Of a stretch of 64,000 nt of DNA, positions 35,334 to 46,110 are shown piece after piece. Origin of the DNA: Zizania palustris (Eukaryota; Streptophyta; Magnoliopsida; Poales; Poaceae); contig JAAALK010000082.1 in the NCBI GenBank assembly GCA_019279435.1, positions 16,583,116-16,647,115 on the forward strand, written 5' to 3'. The notes beneath the pieces were generated by a model that saw only the letters and a program-made list of their open reading frames with translations, had not been told where the DNA came from and did no database searches. The translations under genes were made by a program, and so were the position numbers. The stretch's first letter is position 1, and every line of letters starts with the position of its first letter.

Positions 35334-35642
35334 ACCTTAGTCCTAAAAGTTAGGTTCTCTGCCACTATCTGCAATTCGAAGTGCAGTTGAGGGGGAGCTT
35401 CGAAGCTTTATTGCTTTGCGCACCCTCCGACAAGGGGTTTCAGGTGCAATTCGAAGGCCTTCTTTGCCTTCCTCCATCCTTCGCGCTTCGGATCTCACCC
35501 TCCAGTAAGGGGCTCCGCTTCGCGTGTCGAAGGTCGTCAAAGCCCCAGGGGCTATGAGGCAAGTTGTCACCCACTTTATGAGGTATGTACAGTCCGAAGC
35601 ACCACTTCGGTGTACGAATTTGCAATTACTTTAATAAAAAAT

Positions 35643-35895
35643 CGAAGCCCTACTTCGCCTTAAAATCGAAGCCTTGCTTCGACTTTAAAGCAAAACTTTG
35701 CTCAATCTTATTAAAAGTCGAAGCCTCGCTTCGTGTTTTAAAACTGAAGCCATGCTTCGCGTTTTAAAACCGAAGCCATGCTTCGCGTTTTGAAATCGAA
35801 GCTTTGTTTCCTTTTAAAAATTCAAAGCCTTGCTTCACCTTATCAAAAACATGAAGCCTTGCTTCGTCTTATTTAAAATTCGAAGCCTTGCTTCG
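35643..35895 (+). repeat. 26-bp-period array of CGAAGC-N3-GCTTCG palindromes
   Basis: Ten units start at 35643, 35667, about 35693, 35719, 35745, 35771, 35797, 35823, 35852 and 35881. The core is a 6+6 inverted repeat around three bases (for example CGAAGCCTTGCTTCG at 35667 and 35881). Units are joined by A/T-rich linkers (TTTTAAAA). Each could fold into a short hairpin in RNA or DNA. Confidence 0.85.
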
Positions 35896-36460
35896 CTTTA
35901 CAAAATCCGGAGCACCCCTCCGTAGGCTACACAGCACCTCCAGGCCCGTAGCAGTGGGCTTTGAGACTTCCGAGTGACGGCTCGGCAAGTCTGGGATTCC
36001 AGGCTCCGGCCTGATGCATCCCCGGGTCGAAGGTGGCCCAGGGTCGTAGGTGACCCAGAGTCGAAGGTGGCTCAACCTATCGCAGGTTCGGTGAATCCAC
36101 ACCAAATATCCTTTTCATTCACTACAGGATCAAGCTCAAGAAGCCTTGCTTCGCTATATGAACACGCACCGAGGCCTCGCTTCGCGTGACGTGATCTAAT
36201 GTAAAAATTAAGCATCTTAAAGTCATGCTTCGCTTAAAATCTAAGTGCGTTCGGAGTCTCGCTCACGCACAATATCCAAATCCAAGCATGCCGAAGCATG
36301 CTTCGCTTAATTTGGCTACGCTGAAGCCTTGCTTCGCTCCAAATTAATGCAATCGAAGCCCGAAAGAGGCCTTCGCTCGACGAGATATAAGCGTCCGAAG
36401 CCGCCAAAAAGGCGCACCCCTTCGCATTTTTAATTGCCCGCACCAGCAACGACTAAGTCC

Positions 36461-39400
36461 CTAGCTGCCACGCGCAAGGGGGAAGTATGTATGCAAAGCA
36501 TGCATACGAAGTCTGCAAATACAACAAATCTCATTCATTGAATGATAATTGAGAAGTATGTTACAAATACACTTTGAAATCAAAATTATGAGTAGTCTGT
36601 ATCTAAGCCTAAGAAAAAGCGAGCTCGAGGCCCCGACCCTCGCTTGCTCTTCCTCTGGACAGGGCCCCTCGGTTGGACAAAGCCTCGTCGGAGCCTGCTC
36701 TCCCACGTACGGTTCATCCACACCCCGAAGCCCACAGACCTCGTCTTCCACCTTACAGGTTTGTCCAAGTCTGCGAGACAGGCGGTGCTGTGTCGAAAGC
36801 AGAGAAGTATAAGACTTTGTCGCCTGTCAAGGCCATTCCCGAAGGTTGTACCCCCTCGCCACTTAAGTCTACTTCGAAGCAACTTAAGTCTGGCGAGGAG
36901 GAAGAACTCCGAAGGGGCTCCATCTTCATGGTAGCAAGCAGCTCCTGTGCTACTTTGGAAATGGCTTCGCCGTTAGGCCCCCTCGGAAGTTTGAACTGAG
37001 GGGGGCCTTCAGACCTAGATACCTCAAGGACCACCCATAACTGGCGAAGTTCTTCAGACTCCTCAAGGACTTCGAGTTCAACATTCGAAGGCTGAGCCTA
37101 GGCAGGTATAAAGTACCCCCGCATTTATATTAATAAACTGATAAGTTTTTACAAGCCTACAACTAAGAATTACCAGGAGCCTAAGGAGATCTACACCTTC
37201 GGAGACGGAGGTGCCGACGTCGAAGGCTGAGCTGGCGAGGCCTGTGCCCTGGTTTGGCGAAGGCGGATGGCCTTCTAGAGTTCGAGGACTGCTTCACAGC
37301 CTTGGGCCTTCCAAGGCTCTTGAAGGCGGTGCCAGGATCTGCGGATGCCCAGCAGAGGCGTCACCAGGTGCTGGCCTCCGAAGGCCACCAGAGTCGCCGA
37401 AGTCGCTGCCTCGAGGTGGTTGCACCCCGAATAATGAAGCATTTGCAGCACTCCTTGACCCGCCACTCGGTCGGCCATCAAGGCAAAGCCCTTAAGGGAT
37501 ATCTCCGACGTCGCAGCCACCATCTTCAAGAACTCGACGCTGTCTCCGATTGGGTCCTAAAGACTGAAGCCTGGAATCCAGCACTCGGTCCCTATTTGTT
37601 CGAGGACATCGGTCAAGCTTGAAGTGGCTTCATCGATGTTATGAACAACGAAGTCTTGCAGGCAGTGGCCGGCTTGGTGAAGCTTTAAGTTCTCCACTGC
37701 CAACTCTTCTCTAGCCTCCTCCGAAGCTCGAAGCTCCGCCCGAAGCTTGTCGGTCTCCGAGACTAGGACCTTCCTCGCCTTGTCGGCCTCGGCCCTTGCA
37801 GCCTCCGCTAAGGCTTTGGCCCACCTTCGCTTCTCGGCTTCCACCGAGACTTCGCGTTGAAGGGCATCCCTCTCCTCCACCAAGCGACCCATCTGCCCAT
37901 CCACAGAGATTGCCACTGCGGCATTCAGTGCGAGGGCCTGAAAGAATTCAAGAAAATCATAAGTGTTGACTAGAGAGCAGGTATGACTCGAAGGCTGGAT
38001 AGGACTTCGCTCACCTGGATGAGGGCTTCGTTTGCATTTGTGAAGAGGTCGAGGGGGCTCAAGCAGCTGAGTTGAGCCACCAAGCCCCCTGATTCTACAA
38101 CAACGCAGCCTTCATGAAAATCATGAATGGCTGCCTCAGTCACGGCCCCCTTCGGCTACAGAGGCCAGACTATCTCCTCCACTTTAGCCTCCGGTGCAGG
38201 CTCTAGCGGAGCCGGGCTCCGGTCCACCACCTCGACATTCTCGTCGTCTCGAAGGTCCCCTTCATCATGACCATTGCCTCCATCTTCTTCAGACGAGGAG
38301 CTGTCAGACTCCGAACTGCTGCTGCTGTTGTCGGAGGCCTCCATCGGCTTCGGTGCGGTGGACCTCGCACCGACATCGACATCTGCAAAAAAGTACAAGT
38401 CAATATCCACGTATGAAAAGATAAGTATGTTTAAAGTGTTTACCTTCATCGGAGATCTCTTCGAAGGTGGAGGGGTCGATGTGTGCTCCCCAATCCCTTT
38501 GCTGCGAAGGTGGAGCCTCTACCTCCGTGCCCGAAGTTGTCGCCGTCATGGACCTTGCCACTACCTCGGTAGCTGCTGCTAGAGCCCCTGCTGGCTCCGC
38601 TCCGGTTCCAGGGTTCATGACCATTGCCCCCTCCGCAGTAGGGGCTTTGGTCGTTGGGAGCTCCAAGCGAGCCCTTGAGGCTTCGGGTTCGTCATCGTCC
38701 ACCCTTTTTCTCTTGGAGCCGCTCGACGAGGGTGCAGGGTTGGCGAAGTCTGGCAGAGCTTGGACCCCCTTGACGCCGAGCCAGTTCCACACTCTATTCC
38801 AGTGCTCCCAAGTCCCCACCAGAGCAAGCCTTTGAGACTGCTCCTCAGGTGTCGGGGCTCTGACAACACGCTCCGCAGCCATGATGGCCTCCTCTGGAGT
38901 CCTTACTTCAAGAGTGGCTTCATCAAGATTCTAAGTCAGAGCAAAGTGATTTTGCGAAGTATGAAAGTGAAAAGACTTTGAAGTCTTACCAAGGCGTTCT
39001 GTCGCCACCTCCCTTAGGCCCCCTAGGCACGAAGGTTGAAAGAGGCCCTCTGGCCAAGAGCGCGCGAGGGGGCTGAGCCGAAGGGTAATGAACTCCTCCG
39101 CGAGGTCCCTCTTGCTCATTTTCAAAGCCACCTTCCACAAGAGTAGGATCCTCGAGCGAAGGGTGTCGGGGCTCGTCTTCACCACGCCTTCGCGTCGGTA
39201 GGAGATGAGCGCGTTGGTGCTCCGAAGGGGAGAGTTCGCACCAACTGAGGTGTAGAACCACTCTTGATCCCACCTCGAGTACCACTTGCTGTTGGCGGCC
39301 CTCGCTAGGAAGGCATCCTGGTACTCCCTCCGAAGCTGAAAATTGGCGCTTCCGAAGGCCAAGGCCCTCTTGATGTGGTATGTTCCCTCCCTCGGCTTCG

Positions 39401-39895
39401 GTTGGCAGTTGGCATCATGAAGAGCTATGAAGACATCGGCGCGCCCCTCGCAGCCTTCGGCCCTCATAGCCCATTCGAACACCGCTAGCCTCGCCATGGC
39501 GTTTGGCGATAGTTGAGGAAGCTCGAGGTTGTAGGCCTTCAAGACTTCGCTCAGCATCCCCACAGCTAGCAATCCGAGGCCGGCTTCGAAGAAAGCTTCG
39601 AATAGTACTACTTCATGAGCTCGGGGCTTCGGTATGGCCTCCGACTTCTTTGGCACCCGAAGTTGGATCTTCGGCGATATCTTCCCCATGCAGGCCCTTC
39701 GGACAGACTCCTCCATCGAAATCGAAGCCCTCATCTCCAAAGTTTTCTCAAATTAGTCCGATGGCGACCGAAGGTCCCTCGGCCCCAACCGCCTCACTGC
39801 AGGCTTCACCGCCGCTACAGCCGCTGCCTGCGCCTGGGCAGAGCTTGAACTCGAGCCAGGGCCAAAGATTTCTTCGAAGCAACTTTCTTGGGCAT
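36461..39895 (-). pseudogene. Antisense gene of B: gypsy-type transposon domain protein with coiled coil
   Basis: The gene runs opposite to the LTRs. From ATG 39895 the first exon goes to a GTAAGA donor after 38990. It holds a domain like Pfam Putative gypsy type transposon (VVLFEAFFEAGLGLLAVGML, LPQLSPNAMARLAVFEWAMR, SKWYSRWDQEWFY). A one-base shift (near 39840) and TAA at 39755-39753 break it. Exon 2 (38930-38444) contains VRAPTPEEQSQRLALVGTWE and a basic KRKR. Exon 3 (from 38382) is Ser/acidic (SSSSESDSSSSEEDGG). Exon 4 (37937-37557) is heptad-rich (EAARAEADKARKVLVSETDK). Weaker exon-like frames continue to about 36461. Exon borders are read from GT/AG signals and from alignment to C. Function is unknown; a nuclear or particle-related structural role is only a guess. 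Confidence 0.6.
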
Positions 39896-40040
39896 TTTGT
39901 GGAGCTTCGGCACGAAGGGCGCTAAGGCTTGCGAACTTGGCTCTGCGCGAAGCTAGGGAAGAAGAGAAGAGAGCGAAGGGTGCGAGGCACTGAGAAAGAA
40001 GCAAATGAGAGGTGTGTCGAAGCCGTGTGCGGTAAACCCC

Positions 40041-40048
40041 TATTTATA
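40041..40048 (-). promoter_or_regulatory. Putative TATA box of the B antisense gene
   Basis: The minus strand reads GCCTATAAATAGGGG about 150 bp before the ATG at 39895 and about 300 bp from the 3' LTR. It matches the position of the box at 50414 in C. Confidence 0.6.
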
Positions 40049-40326
40049 GGCAGTAAAAATCCCGACGGTTCCCATGCCGAAGACACTGACAGGTGGGCCT
40101 CAAGCGAAGTTGAAGCGAACCAGCGCACTGTAACGGTCAATTTTATAGCTGTTGCGAAGTCAGCTGATCTCCCCGAGGTCATTCTGACAGTCGAGGCAGA
40201 CAATTATTACCTGCGTAAGTCGAAGCCCCCTTCGGTCCAAGCTCCGAAGGCCTGTCTTATCTGAAGTTACCATTTTTCACAGTCATTTGTCCCAAGGACG
40301 CACACACCCCTTCGTCCCGAAGGGCT

Positions 40327-40342
40327 GCAGGCGAGGGGCTAG
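40327..40342 (+). promoter_or_regulatory. Polypurine tract of B
   Basis: GCAGGCGAGGGGCTAG immediately precedes the 3' LTR. C has the similar GGAGGGGCTAC at the same place on the other strand. Confidence 0.6.
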
Positions 40343-41313
40343 TGTTGGGGGAATAAGTTTTTCCTTGAACAGGGGCCAAATGACGTCAGCCTCCATTGGC
40401 CTTCGGCTCGGAGCTCGGCACTGTCGAAGTAGGTTCTGGCCTACTGGAGTTATTTCCAAGCATCACAGTTCAAGCCTCCGAACCCCTTTCAGAGCCCTTC
40501 GGATTGAAGCCTTTGGATTCCTTCCGAAGCCTTCCAGATCGAAGCCCCTAGGCCCCCTTTGAAGTCTGCTAGAAGCCAAGTCATGCTCTCTTCGAAGTTT
40601 CTCTTTGGAGTTAACCTCCGTGCTACCTTCGGAGTTAGCCTCAGGGCTATCTTCGGAGTTAACCTCCGAGTCCTTTTCAGAGCTCCCCAGAGCCAGTCTC
40701 TGGACCCTCTTCATTCAATTCGAAGCTAAGTCTCCGAGAACCCAGTTCGGAGTTCACTTCGGAGTATACTTCAAAGCCCTCTTTGGAGTGTCCTTCGAAG
40801 CCTTCCTTGCAGCCTCCGCCTGAAGAGCTCCGTCCACTACTTCGAATCCAGAAAATATCTATATTGCGCTACAGTGTATAAGCCATACCAGGGGCCCCTC
40901 TGCCCCTAGTATGTCGTTTAGCTGGTCTAGAAGTGACGTTTGTTTAACACGTCTGTAAAGCTGTAAAGCACTTTGTATAGTAGACTAGCCTTTTTCCCTT
41001 TTTGCCCCTATAAGCCTATGACTTATAGAGGGCATTTAGGTCTTTTCCTTTGGCATGCGTGCCTATAAAAGCAGGGCCAAGCCCTTGTAATAGTTCAGCT
41101 CCTCCAGAGCCATGAGAGCCTCTAGATCTACTAGATTCCACCGAGGCATACTATGCCAAATCCACCACAAACTGGACGTAGGGCTATTATCCCCTTGGGG
41201 AGGTCCGATCCAGTATAAATCTTTTCTCCTTCTGAGAGAACCCTTTGAGGTTCATTTTACACACCATATACACATACAAAACCTGTGCTGTAGCTAACAC
41301 AATTGCTACAACA
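40343..41313 (+). repeat. 3' LTR of B
   Basis: 971 bp, collinear with 34345-35314. It is followed by agaac (41314-41318), which pairs with agaaa at 34340-34344; one base has changed since insertion. Confidence 0.92.
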
Positions 41314-43221
41314 AGAACAGTCCACAGGGCTAAAAATAATCTAGCCTAAAAACGACCAGTGTCCTAACAATAAAGACACCAAAACAGTGCTTATAAGCAG
41401 ATTAACAAAGCATTCAAAACATGGACATTTCAAGCTTCACAAAAGTAAATCATCACAGGCATTTAATTTAAGTGCACGTGAAATGAGAAATCTTACAGTT
41501 CACAGTTGTCTCCAGTTTGATACTTGCTCAAGCCTGTTCGGAGCAGTCGTGCGAAGCTTGTAGTCTTAAACGTCGAAGTCTGTCCAAAGTCTGTAGAAGT
41601 CTGATTCGAAGTGGTGCCTCGAAGCCTACACCTCCGAAATGTGTACACTCTGGGATCAAAGTATGCAGAGCAGGCCTTCGGAGTAAGCTCCAGACTTGTC
41701 AAAGCCCATAATGATTTTTGCCAAAGCCTGCGTAAACACCTTCGGAAATAAACCAACTCCGAACTGGAGTCCCCAAATCTTCACGGTCTACACTCCAAAA
41801 CTGAACAACTGCAACACGAAGTGACGCGAAGCTATTTGCATAGAAGCTAGCTACCTAGAGCCGAAGGCTAGCCACAGCCAGCTGCTAACAAACCGAGCTA
41901 GACAGTAGCCTACATGGCTACGAAGCAGGCTGCACCAAAAGACAGACCCCCACGAAACACACTGGTGGGACCCACAGCTAGAAGTTGCTGAAAAGAGTAT
42001 ACACCGGCTGCTAGTACTTGAGAGAAATGACGTGTAGCTGACGATCTAGGTCATAGACACCAGAGGCTAGAGATCAGTTTCGATAGAAGGAAATGACAGC
42101 TACACAGAGAACAGCGAAGATTTCTTTGAATCATGACTCACAGTAGCACGCAAGAATTAATGAGCAGGCACGAGGCTTACACAGCCTAAATAGAGACTTC
42201 AGTCACACAGGCAATAGAAAACTTTCTGAAGCTTATAAGTCTACGCAACAGAGCCTATCTAATATATTCTGCACACGCACACGGACATCCATCTTGAGCA
42301 CACAAAATGAGGAACAAGCCATTAATGTTCATGAGAGCTTTTTCACAAAATATCGTTTCTTCACAGGAACACATGCAAGAACAGCAAAAAAAAACTTCAC
42401 ACGACACAGTAAACAACGGAGAATCTCGCACCTGATTTTGGTTGGTTGCCGTGCGTGCCTAGTTGGACGATTCCTAGTCAGGTGTTCAAAGAGAAAACAA
42501 TGAATTTCAAGATGAACAGAAGCACAGAAAATGGCGACTCACAACTCAGGAACAAATCGTGGGGGAAAGTGAACTCAAATCTATCATTTAGTGAGTTAAC
42601 CCTAACCCTAGGGATTGGGGCCCTATTTATAGGCAACCCAATAGCCTAGGAAAATACCAAAATACCCTTAAGGTTTTTACAGACACTAAAATAAAATGGA
42701 AAAGACCAAAATGCCCTTACGATATTTTTACAGACTCGACTGACAGACTGTGGGCCTAAAGGCAAAATAGTAAACTCCTAATTACAGATGACTTATCCTG
42801 AAGCGGAGCTTTCGTAGCGACTACGGCTTCGCCTCAGAACGGTCAGATCCGAGATCAGTGGTTGTCAGTTTTGCGCTGAAACTGACAAAGCGTCCACCGA
42901 CTTTGCACGAGGTACCCGGATTGGGTTGTCCCGGTTCCACAGCTCACTCAGCCCGGCAATCGCTCGCCGCCCGTCTACCTGAGTCAATCCTAGTCAACAA
43001 CCTAGTGGATCCTCTACTGCTCCTAGCCCATGTACCCGGATTGGGCCAGCCCGACTTCGCAGCCCCTCTGCCCGACAGTCGCTCACTGCCCGTGTACCTG
43101 AGTCACATGCGGCCCAGGAACAACATGTATTCACCCCTCTTCTTGTCCTCTTTGACTTCCGTTGACAATCACTAATCACATCTGGAGCCATGAGGCCCAT
43201 ACTCTTCAGCATGGCTCCTCA
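41314..43221 (-). repeat. 5' LTR of E, main part
   Basis: The remaining 1.9 kb of E's 5' LTR beyond insertion B. It is collinear with 22845-24825. It has a TATA box (minus strand) at 42631-42624 and the palindrome at 42813-42825. On the minus strand it starts TGAGGAGCCATGC at 43221. The following atggt at 43222-43226 is E's target duplication. Confidence 0.93.
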
Positions 43222-43226
43222 ATGGT

Positions 43227-43319
43227 CCTAGGGATGGATGCCGAAGACCGAGCCATCATCTCGAGCGTCGATGTCATTCGACAGCGAGCAATCGATGCAA
43301 TTCATTGTTTTTTACTTTG
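43227..43319 (+). pseudogene. Antisense gene of element A, last part
   Basis: With E removed, the frame of the second part runs straight on through LGMDAEDRAIISSVDVIRQ to a TGA at 43317-43319. The gene therefore ends about 190 bp from the end of A's polyprotein, tail to tail. Continuity of the frame across E's target duplication supports both the gene model and the insertion borders. Confidence 0.6.
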
Positions 43320-43505
43320 ACCTATTTTACCTTGTACTGCCAAATGCTATGTAAACTTTAAACTATTACTTTTGTGGAAACATTGCTATGGATTCCCAAT
43401 CTTACCTTGTATTTTCTTGTGCGTGTCTAAGGATGATGTTTTATCATTGGCCATCTAAAGGCGATACCATTGGTATCTTTTGTTTTTCCAGTTCCATCTA
43501 GATCC
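43320..43505. other. Gap between convergent genes of A
   Basis: About 190 AT-rich bases separate the ends of the antisense gene and of the polyprotein. Nothing else was recognised. Confidence 0.5.
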
Positions 43506-44700
43506 TTAGGAATTTATCCATACGCTCACGAAATACTTCTTCAGATATTTTCCATTTTGTGCCTTTTCGAACACTTCCCCGTCTAAACTCTCGAGTAGAT
43601 AAGCATTGCCGGGAACCACTCGATGTACCCAAAAAGGTCCATCCCAATTAGGTGACCACTTACCGAACTGACTATCCTTAGACCCGATCGACAGGATAAG
43701 TTTCCACACGAGATCTCCCTTTTCAAATGACTTGGGTACTACTTTCTTGTTATAATGCCTGACCACCCTTGCTTTTTTTCTTCAATATTCTCAAGGGCTC
43801 GCAATCGGTTCTATGCTAAGTCATCTAGGCCATCCGTCATTAAATTATAATAATCATCGGCTGTAAGTTGGTCCTGTAGAGCTATACTTCTTGAGCCGAT
43901 GTTATTCTCCCAGGGTAGTACTACTTCATGGCCGTAGACTAACTTATATGGTGGTAACTGCATGGATCTATGACGCGCCATCCGATAGGCCCATAGTTCT
44001 TCTGATAGAAACTGATGCCAATGCTTTAGTTGTTCATTAATCTTTCGTTTTATCAACTTGATCAAACTCTTATTGGATGCTACAACTTGCCCATTGGCCT
44101 GCGCATAATATGGCGATGAATTTAAGAGCTTGATTCCCATACTAGCTACAAATTGGTGGAACTCCTCCGATATGAAGATTGACTCTTGATCTATGGTGAT
44201 GGTTTGAGGGATCCTAAACCGGTATACAATGTGCTCCTTAATAAACTCGATGGCATCGACAGAAATTGCCTTCTTGAGTGGAACAGCCTCTACCCACTTG
44301 GTAAAGTAATCAGTGGCTACCAGTATAAACTTATGTCCTTTTCTCGATGCCAGGTAGATTTGGTCGATCATGTCAATGCCCCGTCCTCTGAAGGGCCATG
44401 GCTTAATTATCGGGTTCATTGCCGGTGCAGGTGCTCTCTAAATAGGTCCAAACTTTTGGCAATCTTGGCATCCTTTATAATACCTTATGCAGTGTTCCAC
44501 CATAGTCGACCAAAATTAGCCCGCCCTCTAGAGTAGCTACTTCACTTTCTGGGCCAACTGATGCATTTCGCATATGCTGTCATGAACCTCACAAATCACT
44601 ACTTTGGCTTCTTCAATGTTTATGCACTTAAGGAGGACTCCATCTATCGTCCGATAATACGGATCTTCACCGAGTAACACATACTTCGTGGCCTGCTACC
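43506..44700 (-). pseudogene. Integrase of element A (Tat lineage); catalytic Glu replaced by Val
   Basis: Zinc-binding and linker remains (CQDCQKFGP near 44470) precede the core: the first Asp in GIDMIDQIYLASRKGHKFIL, the second in TIDQESIFISEEF. At the third site the minus strand reads NGQVVASNKS with GTA at 44083-44081, where relatives have Glu. The open frame 44419-43811 ends at a stop. The C-terminal domain follows in 43766-43506 (FEKGDLVWKLILSIGSKD, WSPNWDGPFWVHRVVPGN). Sequence style (KGHKFILVATDYFTKWVEAV) is typical of the Tat lineage. Confidence 0.88.
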
Positions 44701-45780
44701 TAAGATTTCTTGGCACCAATGCCAAAGGGTTTTTCAAATAAGTGACAAAGGCATACCTCCAGTCATTGGCTTCTATCTATGTGTTTTCTGCCTCGATCAG
44801 CCTAGTCATTGGCTTATATCCTAACGCTGTCTAGGCCAGATCATTTTCCTCTACATTTTGTTCTCTCGAGATGTGTGTTAGGGTAGTGCTTCTCAACCTT
44901 GCCATCATCTCTTGATATCGATCATAATACTCTTTCAGTACGTCATATTTGCACTCGTACTCACCTGAAAATTGTCTCATGACTAGTAAGGAATCTCCCA
45001 ATAATTCCATCGTATCAGCACCGACTTCTTCCAGCAATTGTAACCCTTTCAACACTGCTTCATACTCGGCTTGATTATTGGTAGAGTAAGGTTTCATGGT
45101 ATATGCGAACTCAAATGATGACACCCGAGGGGACATGATCACCAATCCTATACTACACCCGTGCCGACACACTGATCCGTCAAAGAATAAAGTCCATGGT
45201 GTTGGCTCAACGTACGTTATAGCTTCATCCCTATGTTGGAATATGAAATCAGCTATTGCCTATGCCTTCACCCCCTTGACCAATTCATATCGAAGGTCAA
45301 ACTCAGTGAGGGCGAGTATCCATTTTCCAATACGTCCCTTTAGGACTAGAGCCGATAGCATGTACTTGATGACATCGGCGTTACATACGATGGTACACTC
45401 TGTCGATAGCAAATAATGCCTCAACTTGTTGTATGAGAAATATAAACATAAATAGAGCTTCTCCACTATGGGGTATCAGGTTTTAGCATCCAACATCCAC
45501 GTGCTGAGGTAGAAGATCACCCTTTCCATTTTGTTGACCTCTTGTACCAAGATCGATCCAATGGCCTTTTCATCGGCCGATAGGTATAATCTGAATGGAA
45601 TCCCTCTTTGTGGGGGCATTAGCACTAGAGGTGAGCTCAAATATTCCTTAATATCATCAAATGATGTATGTTGCTTCTTCCCCGTACAAATTCCTTATGA
45701 GGCTTCAACTTCAATAGTGGGGTGAATGACTATATTCTTTTTGATCAGACATATATGAATCTTGTTAGAAAATTTATTGT
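44701..45780 (-). pseudogene. RT end and dual RNase H of element A
   Basis: The minus strand gives the end of RT and the first RNase H (LYLSADEKAIGSILVQEVNK, EKLYLCLYFSYNKLRHYLLS, KGRIGKWILALTEFDLRYEL). A second, archaeal-type RNase H follows with its acidic residues in place (FFDGS, NNQAEYEAV, GDSLLVMRQ) at about 45200-44960. Two RNase H domains in series mark the Tat lineage. Several stops separate the frames. At about 45780 the element is cut and Sirevirus sequence begins, so RT core, protease and gag are missing. Confidence 0.85.
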
Positions 45781-46110
45781 CCCCGTTGGACTAAAATAAG
45801 TGACCAGAGAGAGTGAATGGGAGCTTTTAAAAATTCTTCCCTAAAATTTTAGGCCTCGAATACAGTCTTCGAAGTGGTATAGTTTAAAGCTAATAAAAAA
45901 CACTCCAAACTAGGACTTCACACTGGACTATAATCCGAAGGGCAGCAAACTTTGCTCATACTCGGACACCCCAACACACACTACAGGGCTTCAGCTGAGC
46001 CGCACAAAGAGGTGCTTGGAGATAGGCTCCGCACTCAAGCGTTTAGCTACGAAGTATATTCTCTCAGAGTACTTCGCACAAATGGTCCGCACTAGTAACT
46101 AGCACTAGTG
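45781..46110 (-). repeat. K1: truncated reverse Sirevirus LTR end
   Basis: About 330 bp starts near 45782 with the reverse complement of a Sirevirus LTR end (GTTGGACTAAAATAAGTGAC, then AGTGAATGGGAGCTTTT). It is closest in wording to G's LTR end and has several CGAAG words. It is replaced at 46111 by another LTR end. Confidence 0.6.

Larger units (their letters stand above)
35315..36460 (+). other. Leader region of B without coding frame
   Basis: No gag-like frame is visible. The region is dominated by CGAAGC/GCTTCG palindromes: a regular array at 35643-35895 and scattered copies near 36139, 36167, 36219, 36291 and 36321. Confidence 0.7.
34345..41313 (+). mobile_element. Element B: non-autonomous LTR retrotransposon with antisense gene
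   Basis: Two collinear LTRs of 970 and 971 bp (34345-35314, 40343-41313) with TGTTG...CAACA ends flank a 5.0-kb interior. LTR polarity is plus: TATA boxes at 35066 and 41064, a primer-site-like sequence after the first LTR, and a purine tract before the second. I find no gag, protease, RT, RNase H or integrase in the interior. Instead there is a palindrome array in the leader and a multi-exon gene on the opposite strand. The antisense gene and LTR ends match element C, so B is a defective relative of C's family that would need enzymes in trans. Confidence 0.88.
22845..43221 (-). mobile_element. Element E: Sirevirus (Ty1/copia), minus strand, with insertions F and B
   Basis: E spans two LTRs: 22845-24825 (3' LTR on the minus strand) and 34225-34344 plus 41314-43221 (5' LTR, split by B). 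Target duplication atggt is intact (22840-22844 and 43222-43226). Minus-strand order: PBS 34222-34211, gag, protease, integrase, RT, [F], RNase H, spacer, polypurine tract. F interrupts RT. A deletion between protease and integrase, and several stops, disable it. Without F and B it would be about 11 kb. Confidence 0.93.
6455..45780 (-). mobile_element. Element A: Tat-lineage Ty3/gypsy, split by insertions I and E and truncated
   Basis: On the minus strand A reads, from high to low coordinates: polyprotein remains (45780-43506), then a region carrying a plus-strand antisense gene, then the 3' LTR (7011-6455). I (9950-22282) and E (22845-43221) are later insertions with perfect target duplications inside the antisense gene. 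The 5' part is lost at about 45780, where Sirevirus scraps begin. A second archaeal-type RNase H in the polyprotein and an antisense gene near the 3' LTR are both features of the Tat lineage (Grande/RIRE2/Ogre relatives). Confidence 0.8.

Noticed and set aside
35643..36340. A CRISPR-like reading of the palindromic array in B.
   Set aside because: The linkers are short, A/T-rich and similar to one another, not unique spacers; the setting is a plant LTR element.
36461..37495. Plus-strand frames in B's interior that could be taken as gag.
   Set aside because: They have no CCHC knuckle or capsid motif and are shadows of the minus-strand exon-like frames of the antisense gene.
42598..42612. Telomere-like CCCTAA/CCTAACCCTAG words in the E LTR (and CCTAGGGTTT in others).
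   Set aside because: Only one or two units within a conserved LTR core promoter region; not an interstitial telomere array.
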